Below are positions 37,295 through 49,204 of a stretch of 64,000 bases of DNA, in pieces. Position numbers and translations under genes: made by a program. The notes under the pieces were generated by a model that made no database searches, was not told where the DNA came from, and worked only from the letters and a program-made list of their open reading frames with translations. The stretch is from Polyodon spathula. Taxonomy: Eukaryota; Chordata; Actinopteri; Acipenseriformes; Polyodontidae. Position 1 is the first letter of the stretch. Each line of letters opens with the position of its first letter. Where the stretch lies: positions 51,768,286 through 51,832,285 of the forward strand of contig NC_054538.1 of the NCBI RefSeq assembly GCF_017654505.1, written 5' to 3'.

Positions 37295-39832
37295 TATCGA
37301 CAGAGAATTATTTTTCTATTATTTTCTTTAAAAAAAAGGACAGTTTAAAACCTACATTTACTTGATCTTGTAATGACTCATCAGGTACCCTTCCACTGAC
37401 ATGTTTTAGGAAGATTCTCACACACATTATTACAGAAAACAAATAACTATTAGACAAAAAACATTACTAGTTAGAGCAGCTTATAGTTTATCTGGACAGT
37501 GCCAGATATCTGAATTGAGCAATATCAGGGCTACTGATTTTCTATTCTGGGAAATAACAATTCCGTTGTTCAAAAATGACCAATTCTTTTTTCTGTTTTT
37601 TCACCCACTTTATCAATTTATTGACAATTAAACATGTCACTTGAACACAAATATAATGTTGACTTAAAATAAGTAATTTTTTTTTTTTTTTTTTTTAATT
37701 AAAAATTAAAAGCCAAGATTTTCAATCAGACTTTTGTTGCTGTAAGAGTAAGTAAAGCACCTGAAGATACTTCAAACCTGTCATGTTTATAAACATCACT
37801 TGGCTCATTGCTGGCATTCAAATAAGCAGGAAAACCTAAGAATTATATTACAACAGTTCATAAAACAAATGTCCAGAACTATTGAGAATCATATTTACAG
37901 TCTTCCACTAACACAGTAGCTCAGTCTACAAATGAAGGTGTTTTGAAAAGACCTGTTCAGCTTATTGCTGGCGTTACAAAAACAATAGAAAATATGAAAC
38001 AGTTTAGTAACAGTCCAACATGTGACAGTAATCCTACTTATAGTACTGCACAAATGAAGTTTACCATTTTACTGGCTATACAATAACCAAGATAAAACAT
38101 GAAACACTGAGAACAAAGGCGTGCTGACTGACCCGTTGCTCAACAGACTCTCTGCTGTGTATCACCCAATTGTAATTTAAATAGCTCCCCCTTCAATGTA
38201 AACCCATAATTCATCCTCCCAATTGTTTCTTTGCTAAATTTAATAGGAGGCGTGTCTCCAGTCAGAAGATCTTTATGAAACAAATGGTGTGTAGTGTAGT
38301 GACTGGGTCGTTTACACAGTACAGCCATCAATTTCCTTAAGAAATGTATAGTTACAAAAATAGCTTTGCACTCATTGCTTTATCATCAGATAATATAATT
38401 TAATTAGAAACAGTCAGGTTTAATATTGCTAATTCGAACTATTAAAATGCAGGTAGAGTGAAAAGAAATAAACTAATCAATAATTAAATACGCAATTAAT
38501 TTAGCTTACTTACTTTGGGAAGCTTCGTCTTGAGCGCAGTACCTTAGATTCTTGCATTTTTAGCATGGAAGAATGCTGTGCTTTGCATTTGTTACAGTTT
38601 TTTCTGCTTTCTTTTCTGTAATTGTTTATGACTGGAAATATGACTAATGGTATTGACTCATACATGATCAACCGAATGACCGCAACTATGGGTCTTTTTT
38701 TTTGTAGAATGTATGTATGTATTTATATACACACTTCTGTTCATTATTCAAGTTGCAGAGTAAAAAGAAACTTAGTAAAAGCATATCTACTGGCATACAA
38801 AATTGTGTTGACGTACAGGTTGAGTGTTTAAAAATAATATAAAATAGTATGGTCTTTTTGCCTTTTGTTTGATTCTGTATCTAATTACTTATTTTTTTCA
38901 GTTGTTTATTGTTCTAATTGTCAATAGAAGTTTTGTGATAAAGGTGATTAATCACCTATGGAAAATTGTGTATAAAAAAGGGGTGTTCCTCTATCAAATT
39001 AAGTCTACTCGCGAGTAAGACTCTCAAAACACGTTGAGTTTTTGTTTGTGTTTTTTTGTTTTCTAAAAAATGTGAAGAGAAATGGCTAAAATTAAATATC
39101 AAAAATGGAAATAATTTGTTAAAATAAACAATTTTTGTGAAGAATTGGTAGTCTTTTTCACTCAAATCAATGTATATGGGCCTGTTGACAACCAATACAA
39201 GCTGTCTCCATCTTTTCAGAATAGTATCCTACCATCCTCATATAGAAAATATAAATTTCCATTCCCAAAATACCTAATTCCGTGATTATGGAAAATCAGT
39301 TGCCTAACTAGTATGCAATAAGTAAAAGCAATGTATTTATTTCTGAGTTTTTATTTATATCCTAGACACCAACAAATTTACTTGGATTGGAAACAGTGTG
39401 GTATACAAGGGAGTCTATTGAAATACATTATTTGTCCACCATGATGACAAAAATAAGCAAACTTGCATTGCACAGTCTAATGCTCACCCCCGGCTGACAC
39501 CTGACTGAGTCGCCGACACACAAACCACAGCTGCATCTCCTTAGCGTCGCTGGTCTCGAAGCGCAGCAAATAATATCTGTCACTGTTCTACAGTGTGAAG
39601 GAAACCTTTATCTAGACATAATGCCTATACATCCTCAAAACTGTACTTTCAATGACAATGTTCAATTCAACAGCTCTAAATAGCTCTTCTTGTTTTTAAT
39701 CAAATACATTTCTACAAAAAATGTGCTTTTAATTATCTTTTACAGATTTTTGTTTTTAAATTTTAAAAAAAGTTAGGAGGGACTACTTTGTCTAAGGTCA
39801 GTCTTGGCGTTAGTTAACCCATTTTATAAGCG
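37295..39832. other. Intronic DNA, nothing recognised
   Basis: AT-rich sequence with a T/A tract near 37677-37698. No recognisable exon or mobile element. Confidence 0.45.
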
Positions 39833-39966
39833 CAATAAGGTACTCCAGGATGTGTGTTGTACCCTTCCCAGGCGGCTGAAGCTACTCGCCTTTGCCTCGT
39901 GACTTACAAACACGCCTGGGTCTTTGTGATATTAGGTTAAAACACACACCCCGGAGTGCCTTATTG
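39833..39966. mobile_element. Foldback element with 26-bp inverted ends
   Basis: Left arm 39833-39858 (CAATAAGGTACTCCAGGA then TGTGTGTT) pairs with right arm 39941-39966 (AACACACACCCCGGAGTG then CCTTATTG) with three mismatches. A second nested pair CCCAGGCG / CGCCTGGG lies inside. No open frame. Short palindromic elements with this CAATAAGGCACTCC-type end look like fish foldback MITEs. Confidence 0.75.
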
Positions 39967-40855
39967 TTTACTGTCTGTTATTTTATTTACACTTCAGTTT
40001 GTGTAGCGCCATACCGTCACTAGAACAGTCATGTGGTTTTCTATACTTAACCGCACCCAGGGAGTTACCATTGGAGGTACATTAGCAAAAGCAACCTGTA
40101 ACTGCACCCAATGAAAATTGTAAAATGTTGTAAATATATCTTAGGTGCCTGTGGCGTTGCAACGTCAGCTTTCTTTTGACTCTGCCTCTGTCAGTGGAGA
40201 CACACAACCCACATTTATATACGGAAATGTGTCCAACCGGGTGAAGTTTTGGAACATATCTAAAGACCAAGCAGTGTTTGATTAGATCAAACTTTTTTTG
40301 TTTTGTTTTGTTTTAATATGCTAGCACAGGCATACTCTTAAATACACCTTCCCTGCATTACTAAGTTAATTTTATCTCTCTAGAAAGACAATCTAAACCT
40401 GATATGAGAGGTAACAGATCAAGCTGAAATGATATCATGTTTCTAGACATTATGTACAGTAAAAAGAAAATAATCTGCACGCTTTGTAAAAGTCAGCATG
40501 CATGTGATGAATTAACCTATTCATTTTGCAAGACCAAAAGGCTTTTTACTGACAGCAGTTTATGTATTTATTTTTAATAGATTATGTGAACACTCCAACG
40601 TAAAACTGTATACGCCTAAACACTTGAATTCTGCTCTCAAATTCTTATGGGTAATTTCCTACAAGTGTAACATTTGTGAGATTAATGACAAGAGCAGTAC
40701 TTGATATTCAAACTGATGTTCAAACTCATGACCACAAAGATCCAGAGCCATCCATTAATCAAACCAGTTAAGGCTATATGTTCATGGACTGAACCTAATG
40801 ATAGAGTAAACGGTTTAAAACTGGTGATGCTTAAAACTTATGCAATTCTAAATTA
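39967..40855. other. Intronic DNA, nothing recognised
   Basis: No recognised element up to the TA at 40854-40855 flanking the Tc1 copy. Confidence 0.4.
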
Positions 40856-42366
40856 CAGTGCCTTGCAAAAGTATTCAGATCCTTCCTATGGTGACCCATT
40901 TTGTGAAATTGCAAAATGATGCATGCACATTTTTTAACTTAATATTTTATTCAAAACTTGAATGCTCAAACTGAAGACTTATAAGGGTAAGATAAGTTAC
41001 AGTAAATGTCACCAAAAACTAGAGAGAAAAAAATAAAATATGTTGATTGCATAAGTATTTAGACCCATCAGCTCAATATTTGGTAGAAGCCCCTTTAGCA
41101 GCAATTACAGCCGCAAGTCTTTTTGGGTAAGTCTCTACCAACTTTGCACACCAACTTGGTGCAATTCGTGCCCATTCTTCTAGGCAGATTTGCTCAAGCT
41201 CTCTCAAGTTGCTTTATGGACAACAGTGTTCAAGTCTTTCCACAGATTCTCAATAGGATTCAAGTTAGGGCTGACTGGGCCACTCAAGGACATTCACTTT
41301 CTTATTCTTAAGCCATGCCAGTGTAGCTTTGGCCTTGTGCTTTGGATCATTGTCCTGCTGAACGGTGAATTTTCACCCCAGTTTTAAGTCATTAGCAGAC
41401 TGAAACAGGTTTTACTCTAGTATTAGACTGTACTTTGCTCCATCCATTTTTCCTTCAATCCTAACAAGCTTTCCAGTCCCTGCTGAGGAGAAGCATCCCC
41501 GTGGCATGGTGCTGCCTACACCATGCTTAACTGTAGGGATGGTGTTGACTGGGAGATATACTGTGTTGGGTCTGCGTCAAATGTAACGTTTGGCATTTAG
41601 ACCAAAAAGTTCGAATTTGGTCTCGTCCGACCACAACACCTTTTGCCACATTTTTGCAGGATCGCTCAGGTGCTTTGTTGCAAACTCCATGTGGGCTTTG
41701 AGATGGCTTATTTTTAGACATGGCTTCCTTCTTGCCATCCTGCCATACAGGCTCCTTTTAGGAAGTGTTCTGGATATTGTTGACTGATTTGGCTGTCACA
41801 TTTTCTCCCATCTGCAGCCAATGAACTCTGTAGCTCTTTCAAAGTTGTCACTGGCCTCACAGTGGCATCCCTCACCAGTTTCCTCCTTGCCCGGCTGCTC
41901 AGTTTGGAAGGACGGCCTGATCTAGGCAGTGTCTGGGTGGAACAATGCACCTTCCATTTCTTGATGATTGAGTAGACTGTGCTCACAGGGATATTCAGAG
42001 ACTTCGATATTTTTTGTACCCTTCTCCTTTTATTCTGAAATCATGAGAACCATTAATATTGCACACAGACAGAAGCTATTCAACTAATTGTGTGGCTCAT
42101 TAAGGTCATTTTGTGTACCTGAAGTAATTTGGGTTTGCCACAGCAAAAGGTTTGAAAACTTATACAATCATGACTTTTCCATTTTTATTTCATATTAATT
42201 ATCCATTTACTTCTTTCTTTTTGTTTTTTCTTGGAATGTATGGAGTAGGTTGTGTATATAACACATAACACATATTAATTCCTACTTCAAAGTGTCATGA
42301 CTGCAAGCTTTAAAGCAACAAAATGTGAAAACTGTGAGAGGGTCTGAATATTTTTTCAAGGCACTA
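40856..42366 (-). mobile_element. Tc1-like transposon, family D, full-length but decayed
   Basis: The left end CAGTGCCTTGCAAAAGTATT follows a TA, and the right end reads TCAAGGCACTA. The first 20 bp are identical to the 29960 family, but the internal ends differ. The minus-strand transposase remnant at 41714-41986 encodes STVYSIIKKWKVH, the linker SGRPSKLSSRARRKLVRDA and PVTTLKELQSSLAADG. Catalytic blocks are scattered over 41080-41700 in different frames: AKGVVVGRDQ in place of QKVLWSDET, and a [14 protein letters not shown] block near 41235-41275. Multiple frameshifts make it inactive. Confidence 0.88.
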
Positions 42367-45333
42367 TGTTTTCCTATTGGAAATTAAATTAGGGTTGTTA
42401 GCATCTGTTTCATTTCATAAACATTTTAAATGTGTTTAATCCTCAACATACTGAATTTTTGTAACCAATCAAAAAAAAGCTATCATAAGAAGCTCTCCAT
42501 TAAAGTGATGTTACTTTTTATATTTTATACTGCAACCATAAATGTGTAGGAGACAACAGGCCATATTTTCAAAGCGTTCACTTCAGGCTTAAATTAACTC
42601 CTATTTGTTTTGAGAGAGTTAAAACACCTGGTAATTTTACAAAACTACTAAGAACCAAACTACTAAGTTGTATATTTCAAGTTCTCAAACTCAATTCTTT
42701 TGTTTTTCATTTTGTAACAGTAACTTGATTTTTTTCTTCAAAAGTTAAGAGGAAACCCTAGCACTTCACACATCCAACTGCAGAAACACTATTTGAAGAG
42801 CATATCTTTCACAGTAGAAAATGTAAAAAAAGGGTTAAATGTTTAAACTAAGCTATTAACATTCCTACTTTCAATGCAATTCAGTGGGGTTGTGAAATCA
42901 ATCCTAACATGTCTCAAGTCCAAAAAGAAGAAAGCTATGCCCTTTCAAAAAACAAAAAAAAAAAGTTTAGCAAGAGAGTAATCCAAGAATAAATCAACAC
43001 TAGCCATTTAAGAGATGTCAACAGAATATCAGAAATGTAAGTCACTTTAAGACTGTCCAGACCATCAGATAATCTTACAGATCTACAGGAGGCCTTTTCT
43101 TGTATCTGATAACCAAAGCTTTCACGGTTTTACTGAAGAATTGCATAACTCAAGCCATTGTTACAAAAGGTACCCACAGAACCAATACTGTTTCGTAAAA
43201 CAAACAAAATGTACAATAAAAAAGCCCAAAAATTCATTTAAAATTGACTGTGTTATTATCTATTTTCATTTAATCATAGTGGTTAACTTTACATTTACAT
43301 TTCTAAACACTAAGAAATGTATGTTTTTTTTCATGGTGCAAACTTTAAAAATAATTAATAAGTTTGTGTCTAATCATGCATTTATTGTGGGATTTATTTT
43401 TATGTGCAATTATATTAGTTCAAAATATAACTGGTCACTATTCAGTGCTACCCCTACAAGCAGCAAGTACCCAGTGTTAAAGGCACGGTGAACCACATAG
43501 GTTTAAAAATACATAACCCATTTAAAAAAAATGTTTACCTTAAAAAGTACATGTTGACAATATTAGATTTATAGGTGTTTCTTCATGTCAGTATACGGAA
43601 ACATCACACATATCAACAAAGGAAAATGGAGACCACAGCATTCACACCGCCCTACTACTATAGGTAGTACAATGAGGTTGAGGAGAAGACAAAAAGCTTT
43701 AAGGAGTTAAAACAAACTGGACAGTCAGCTAAAAAGCCAATTAGCAACCAGAAAAATGTTTTGGATGTCAAGCTTTGCTTGTTCTACTTCTTAGCAGCTA
43801 CAATTTTACCTCAGAATTTCTGCTTCACTCATATGAAGTTACTGCATCAGACTTTCCACTCAACAACAAAGGTATAAATCAATGAAGACGCTTATACAAA
43901 CAGAAAGCCTGTAATTGCACCACGACTTCAAAAAGCACTACAATTCTGAAATATGCAAAAAATGTTTCAAACAGCTGCATCTTTATGCATGTAAAATTGT
44001 ATACAAGACAAAGGACAGTCATTGTAAATGCCTGTGCAATACTGCATCACACCCACGGCTCTTATCAAATACAATGAATGTGCTGAAGTGCAAAATAAAC
44101 ATTCGGTTGTGGGGGACATACTGTCCCCATCATTATTCTTCAAGTGCTGAACTATTAGGCGATTCAATCAAATTTAGATCCACCACTGTTAAGACCCTTA
44201 AAACAGCACCCCATCATGTTATAATGTAGTAAAGGGAATTGTTACTTTTTATTACTTCAACTGACAAATGCAAGCCTCAAAACCATACAGTTTAAAAAGA
44301 ATAACATTAAAAAATATATATTTAAAAAACTAATAAATAACAGTTATATCTGGACTCTGAGCGACTTTGTTACTATGATTAGAATGTTTGGGAGAGATCG
44401 TGTCCATTCCTAATACGTATAAAGAGCAGTGCAAATCCGACAGAAATATTTTGGCACACAGGAAGCGAGCATCTAAAACACTGTACGACGTAAAAGGGTG
44501 GGTGAATCACCTTCACGCTAAAAAGCGGTACAGTTGACCAAAAAAAGAGGGGGGGGTTTTGCACAAAAACAGGTCTGGAAGCCGTATCTTATGCTTACGA
44601 GACTTCAACAGTGAAAATCCTGTTTTTGACGTACCCTGCTCAACTTTATACTATAGTAATGAACGTATGGAGCAATCCTCTATTATCTGAGATCTGCTGG
44701 AGGTAGCCATGGAATGGTTATTTGACCAAATAGGAAAAAAATAATCATACAGCACACAAGGAATTGAAGAGACCTCCATTTAGTATTTTTCTTTTTTTGT
44801 GTGCGTGTGTGTGTGACACCATTTACTCAGCGTTTAAAATCATTGCAATTTGACTCAAAATGATAGCGCTTTATAGTTTGGTTGTTTTATTAGAAAGGTT
44901 ATAAAAAATACTGAAGCTACTACAAATAAAGCGCAGCCCTTTTTTTCATCTTTTCACACATTTGTTTTCTTTATGTTTGCTGATCGGATTGCCGATTGCT
45001 TTAAGCTTTGACTTTTTTGTCCTTAGTTACAAGATGCAATACACTGTACACTAGCCTTAAGAAGCATTTATCATGGGTACCTACCAAGGACAAAAGTCAC
45101 ATTTGTACCCCCACAATTTATTATTTAGCACAGCTGGGAATTCACCACCTAGAGTTGAAGTAAAATCTCTTAAACCTAATTATTGAAGTAGATTTGTTTT
45201 AGAAGAACAAATCTGAACCCGATACTGCTTCTTGTGTTTCCTCTTCTCCTCCTCTGGGGATGGGTGCAGCAGATCTTTTGCGAGGGGCATGTTGCTGTGA
45301 ATCAAGCCGCTGCTTCAGAGGAGGCACGACTCC
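42367..45333. other. Intronic DNA, nothing recognised
   Basis: No recognised exon or mobile element. The open frame of 116 codons at 43141-43491 is AT-rich without family features. Confidence 0.45.
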
Positions 45334-45539
45334 TTTATAAACTCCTATCTGCATTTAACCACAATAACAGCAGAAGACAATCATGTAATCTGAGCAGGGA
45401 TTTTAATTGGAGGGGTCCAGAGAGTTTATTTCATCAGAGATAAACCTCCATTACAAACTCCTATCTGCTATAACCACACACAGTTCAGTACTAGCAATGG
45501 CAGATGACGTAGTCTGATCCCTGGTTTTAATTGGAGGAG
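45334..45539. repeat. Two imperfect direct repeats of about 85-90 bp
   Basis: Copies at 45334-45416 and 45449-45539 share ACAAACTCCTATCTGC (ATAAACTCC in copy 1), TAACCACA, GCAG-A-GAC, GTAGTCTGA-like and TTTTAATTGGAGG blocks. An ATTTCATCAGAGATAAACC spacer separates them. Confidence 0.65.
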
Positions 45540-46260
45540 CAACTCAACGAAAAAAAATACACCATAACGGTTGGAAAATTTTTAAAAGATCTGGGATGGT
45601 AGACAAAAAATAAACTGCATCACTGCTTGATAGCATGGAAAATGCCTCGACTGTTTAGCCCCATTAAACTAAAGTTAAAAAGATAAGCCAGATTTGTTGA
45701 CATGCGTGGATTGACGGAGTTGTAATTTTCCTCTGCATTTCTGCTGATTGGAAACACCTTCCAGATAAACTACAATTCCCAGAAGACACTGCGAACCTAT
45801 ATGCCAATATTTTCCCCAGCACAGGCAAACTTGTTTACTGTCTTTTCGCCTCTATAGAACTGTATATAAATTATTTTGGTCATTTATTTTGGTTTATTAA
45901 ATTAAGTAGATGGGATGTGCTTGATTTTGTCTGCCTTTCTCCTGCCTTAACAACTTTGTTTAGAAAATAGTGTATGCAAAGTAGGTGTTTATATATAGTT
46001 TGTGTAAATGCTATATTCATCTTGTATACAGTGCATTTCTAAACATACGCTGACATGTGTTAGTTAGGTTTATTAGTGCTGGCCAGTGGAGAAAATGCAT
46101 TTAAGAGCCGAACTGGGGTAAACCCTGTTTAGACTGCACTTGCAGATCTTTTGATCCAGCCCTACTACTATGCACTGCACTTTACTGGATCCTCAGCCGA
46201 TGCGCTATGCTTGCACTATTGCAATGCTACACTGTTGCATCATAAAGTATTTAAATATTA
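45540..46260. other. Intronic DNA, nothing clear
   Basis: 46080-46250 may be the body of a SINE or non-autonomous element whose tail lies at 46285-46345. Not proven. Confidence 0.35.
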
Positions 46261-46284
46261 ATCTTGCATTCTAACCCTGTACAG

Positions 46285-46345
46285 TACTACCCTGTAACAC
46301 CTGTAAGTCACCTTGGAGAAAGCTGTATGGCAAATATATAAAAAA
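46285..46345 (+). mobile_element. SINE/L2-like 3' tail fragment
   Basis: ACCTGTAAGTCACCTTGGAG followed by AAAGCTGTATGGCAAATATATA is similar to the tails of fish SINEs (TAAGTCGCCTTGGATAAAGGC, TCTGCxAAATAAATA). The tRNA head was not identified. Confidence 0.45.
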
Positions 46346-46371
46346 TATTTTTTGGCCACCAGCTGCCGCTG

Positions 46372-46540
<169 letters not shown>

Positions 46541-47673
46541 GTTTTTAATACATACAAGGATAGTACACAGCGCTCTTACGGAATGTCTTTTTTTTCATTA
46601 TTATTATTTTCTGTTGGGCAAATGAGGCAGGCTGTAGGTTACTTGCGTGCTTAACGCAACCTAAAAAGTTAGTGGAAACCCAGTTTAGGAAAGCTATGCG
46701 ATATAAGCAGTCGAGCCAGGTCAAATCTCGACTCAAAACAGAAATATTTAAATACCGTCCCGTATTTTAATTAGGTTATTTACATTTGGAAGGAAGTTTC
46801 TCATGCTAAAATAAAACATGGAAGCACTCGCAACACGAAAGTACTACCAAATAGAGTTAGAAAAATAAATGTCTCGCCTTTTTCCATGGAAACTGACCCA
46901 ATAGATGGATGAGATTACATCGCGCCTTGCCAGCAATTTGTCATGTTTACACTGCCCATAATGTAACGTCCTATGTGGATGAATTTCTCTAGCAATAAAA
47001 GTACAGATTAGCAATCATAATTTACAATAGTAAAAATAAATTAAGCAAACTACTAAGTAACACGTCATCCTATTCACAATACGGGGACACATGTTCAGGA
47101 AAATAAACAGTGGCCAGCGACTGAACAACAGGGTAATACTTGAAATAGTTCTGCAAAATACAATATGATACTGACTTTAACATTAATCATAAGCAAGTTT
47201 ACGTGACCGGGTTGGTCAAAATCTGCAAAACACCGGCTACAAAATATACAGCGGACAAAAAGCATATTCATATTGAATAATCTACCATCATTTGACATCG
47301 GTGTTAAGCTTTTAACCAATTCCTAAAAATGCTAAATACCAGAGGTTTTTGTCAAGAACATAAATATGCTTTGAATCATATAGGGTTGAGAAGAAAAAAA
47401 AAGAAAAAAAAAAAAAAAAGCCCCCCGTTTTAGTTCGTCTTAAACTGTAAGCTGGTACGTGGCTGCTTACCAAAATTGTTCTACACTACACAAATGTTGG
47501 TATTTTATTTGAGAAACTACAGTAAGCATTAAAAAAATAATAATCATTCATGGTTAATAATAATAGCACAAGGTTGGTTCGTTAAAAACAGATGTACATT
47601 CCCATTTCTGACAGCTCTGAGCTCGGTTTCTTTTATGGAAGAATACATTGCCGTTACCAAAATGAAATCTTAC
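46541..47673. other. Proximal part of GALNT2 intron 1
   Basis: No element recognised. An A-rich tract with a following CCCCCC lies at about 47393-47426. Confidence 0.5.
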
Positions 47674-47769
47674 CTTTTTGTTCATCGCTGTTCCCGAGTA
47701 AAAGTAATATGCGATGCCGAGGACCCAGAGCACGGCAAAACACAGTAACACCCGTGATTTCCTTCGCAT
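47674..47769 (-). CDS. GALNT2: GALNT2 coding exon 1 (cytoplasmic tail and membrane anchor)
   Basis: A 96-nt coding segment from ATG (47769-47767) to the donor AAAAAG|GTAAGA (intron starts at 47673). The 32 residues are MRRKSR, a basic cytoplasmic tail; then [18 protein letters not shown], a single hydrophobic signal anchor; then SGTAMNKK, the start of the lumenal stem. This is the hallmark N-terminus of GALNT2, a Golgi type II enzyme that adds the first GalNAc to Ser/Thr. The ATG is chosen because the basic-tail/anchor start is conserved in the family and has G at -3. The frame stays open upstream (see findings). The stem here is shorter than in mammals, which as I recall have a Gly/Ala-rich stretch before the exon end. 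Exit phase 0 fits exon 2 at 633-726. Confidence 0.95.
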
Positions 47770-48100
47770 TGCTATGGGATGGATGCGTATATATTTGACT
47801 GATTTTCCAGCTCTGATAGGAGCACTGCGAAATCCTAGACGTCGCTCTGTGTTCAGATGTGTTCCAGAGAAAGCAGAAAGAGAGCAGGAAACAGCCAGCA
47901 TCACCGGGTTAAAGCAGAAAGGTCAAGCAGCTCGATAATCCAATCACACGTTGTAAAGACGTCGACGAGAAAGGGGGTTGGATGTGTAGCAGTAAGCAAA
48001 CGCAGAGGCTCGTAACTTTTAGTGTCTGTTAATTGTGACGCGCTTTGGATGAATACATTTGTAGCGAGATCTATGGGTCTGTAATTGTACACTTACAACG
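47770..48100 (-). promoter_or_regulatory. GALNT2: GALNT2 5' UTR and probable promoter
   Basis: Immediately upstream of the GALNT2 start codon on the minus strand, with more CpG than the flanks. GACGTC palindromes (47838-47843, 47958-47963) resemble CRE/ATF cores and a CCAAT pentamer lies at 47940-47944. A further CCAAT is at 48224-48228. No TATA box is obvious at a fixed distance. The transcription start cannot be placed from sequence alone. Confidence 0.5.
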
Positions 48101-48485
48101 GCGTCGTTGATGCAATTTATGTAGCCTAACTAAACGCAATTGAATTTAGTGTTTACATTATAACATTAAATGCACGATGCCACACATTGCATTGTATCAT
48201 GTTTTATTTAATTAGACGGGTAACCAATAGTGCCTCCCCGTATGAGTGTATTTTTGCTAACTGCGCATACACAGAACTTTGAAGACATGCGCACAGCGGA
48301 AGATCATTGGAGGCGGTATTGTATAGGGTTTCTCGGGAAAATTAATAAACTGATCTTTACATATGTGATGCTTTTGCATTTTTTTAAATGTACAGTATTT
48401 CTATTAAAAAAAATAACAAAAAAAAAAACAGACTTGCTCTAATTTTCTGAGACCTTCCTGTCCTCAGTGGAGAGTTACACACGCC

Positions 48486-48645
48486 TTACATTAGGGCTTC
48501 TGGTTTTCTGTGTTTTCTCTCTTTTACGAATTCATTTCACAATTAACACATTGCTCACTTTTAATTCAGAAACCAAAAAACATTAAACAGTGCTCAGAAT
48601 CATTTGAAAAGGAAACACGACAAAAACACAAAACCAGACGCCCTC
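48486..48645. mobile_element. Candidate MITE, about 160 bp
   Basis: The left end TTAGGGCTTCTGGTTTTCTG then TGTTTTCTC is the approximate reverse complement of the right end (GGAAACACGACAAAAACAC then AAAACCAGACGCCCTCG). The terminal inverted repeats are about 34 bp. The interior is AT-rich and non-coding. Partial copies of the end occur at 1729-1755, 7325-7355 and 24481-24515. Confidence 0.6.
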
Positions 48646-48649
48646 GATA

Positions 48650-48940
48650 TATACTGAGCATTAAGCATCAAAAGAAACGTATCACTTATATTTGGATAAA
48701 ATTCACTAGATGTGATCGAAAAATGACACACACTGTTTTAGAGCAGGGCAGTGATTTGTATTGTGCTGATTAACAATTGACATCATGAAGACGCTGCAAA
48801 ATGATCTGTCGGTCTTAGGCAGGTGTTGTGACTCTTGGTCTTCCAGTTCGTGTCCTGTCATTGACAATGTTTCTGGTTATACCGTGTCTCCAGGTTTGAA
48901 ATTGCTGGCTGTCTATGGCAAGCCGTTTTAACATTTAACC
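48650..48940 (-). mobile_element. Tc1/IS630-like transposase fragment with 3' region
   Basis: Read on the minus strand from about 48935: TWRHGITRNIVNDRTRTGRP then RVTTPA, with a stop and a DRQI-like continuation. This is the linker between the two helix-turn-helix motifs of Tc1-like transposases (NDRPRSGRPRVTTP type). The catalytic domain is deleted and the frame runs into a non-coding 3' region with GTATCACTTATATTTGGATA on the plus strand. It differs from the other Tc1 families in this window. Confidence 0.65.
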
Positions 48941-48950
48941 CTCAATTGCT

Positions 48951-49203
48951 GATATCAGTAATATATTGCTGATATCAGCAATTCTATTTTTGATATCAAC
49001 AATTCTCAATGTTATTTTTTTATATCAAAAATAGAATTATTGATATCAGAAATACAACTGTGGATATCAAAAATGGAACAGTTGATATCGGAGATACAAT
49101 TGTTGATATCAAAAATAGTACCTTTTATTTTGATATCAACAATTGTATTTTCGAGATCAACAATTGTATTTTTGATATCAACAATTATATTTCCGATATC
49201 AAA
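48951..49203 (+). repeat. 21-bp-period array of GATATC palindromes, copy 1
   Basis: Ten perfect GATATC hexamers (48951, 48971, 48992, 49042, 49063, 49084, 49105, 49132, 49174, 49195) plus variants TATATC (49021) and GAGATC (49153). Most spacings are exactly 20-21 bp; the unit is roughly TTGATATCAAxAATxxxATT. The flank after the last unit (CTAATGAACATCCGGATT) matches, inverted, the flank of the array at 50533. The apparent repetitive peptide (DIKN repeats) is a by-product of a period divisible by three. Confidence 0.9.
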
Positions 49204-49204
49204 A

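Noticed and set aside
43141..43491. 116-codon open frame
   Set aside because: Lys/Phe/Asn-rich translation typical of random AT-rich DNA.
48951..49203. CRISPR-like array appearance of the 21-bp repeats
   Set aside because: Vertebrate DNA, repeats are palindromic hexamers with no distinct spacers of constant length and no cas genes.
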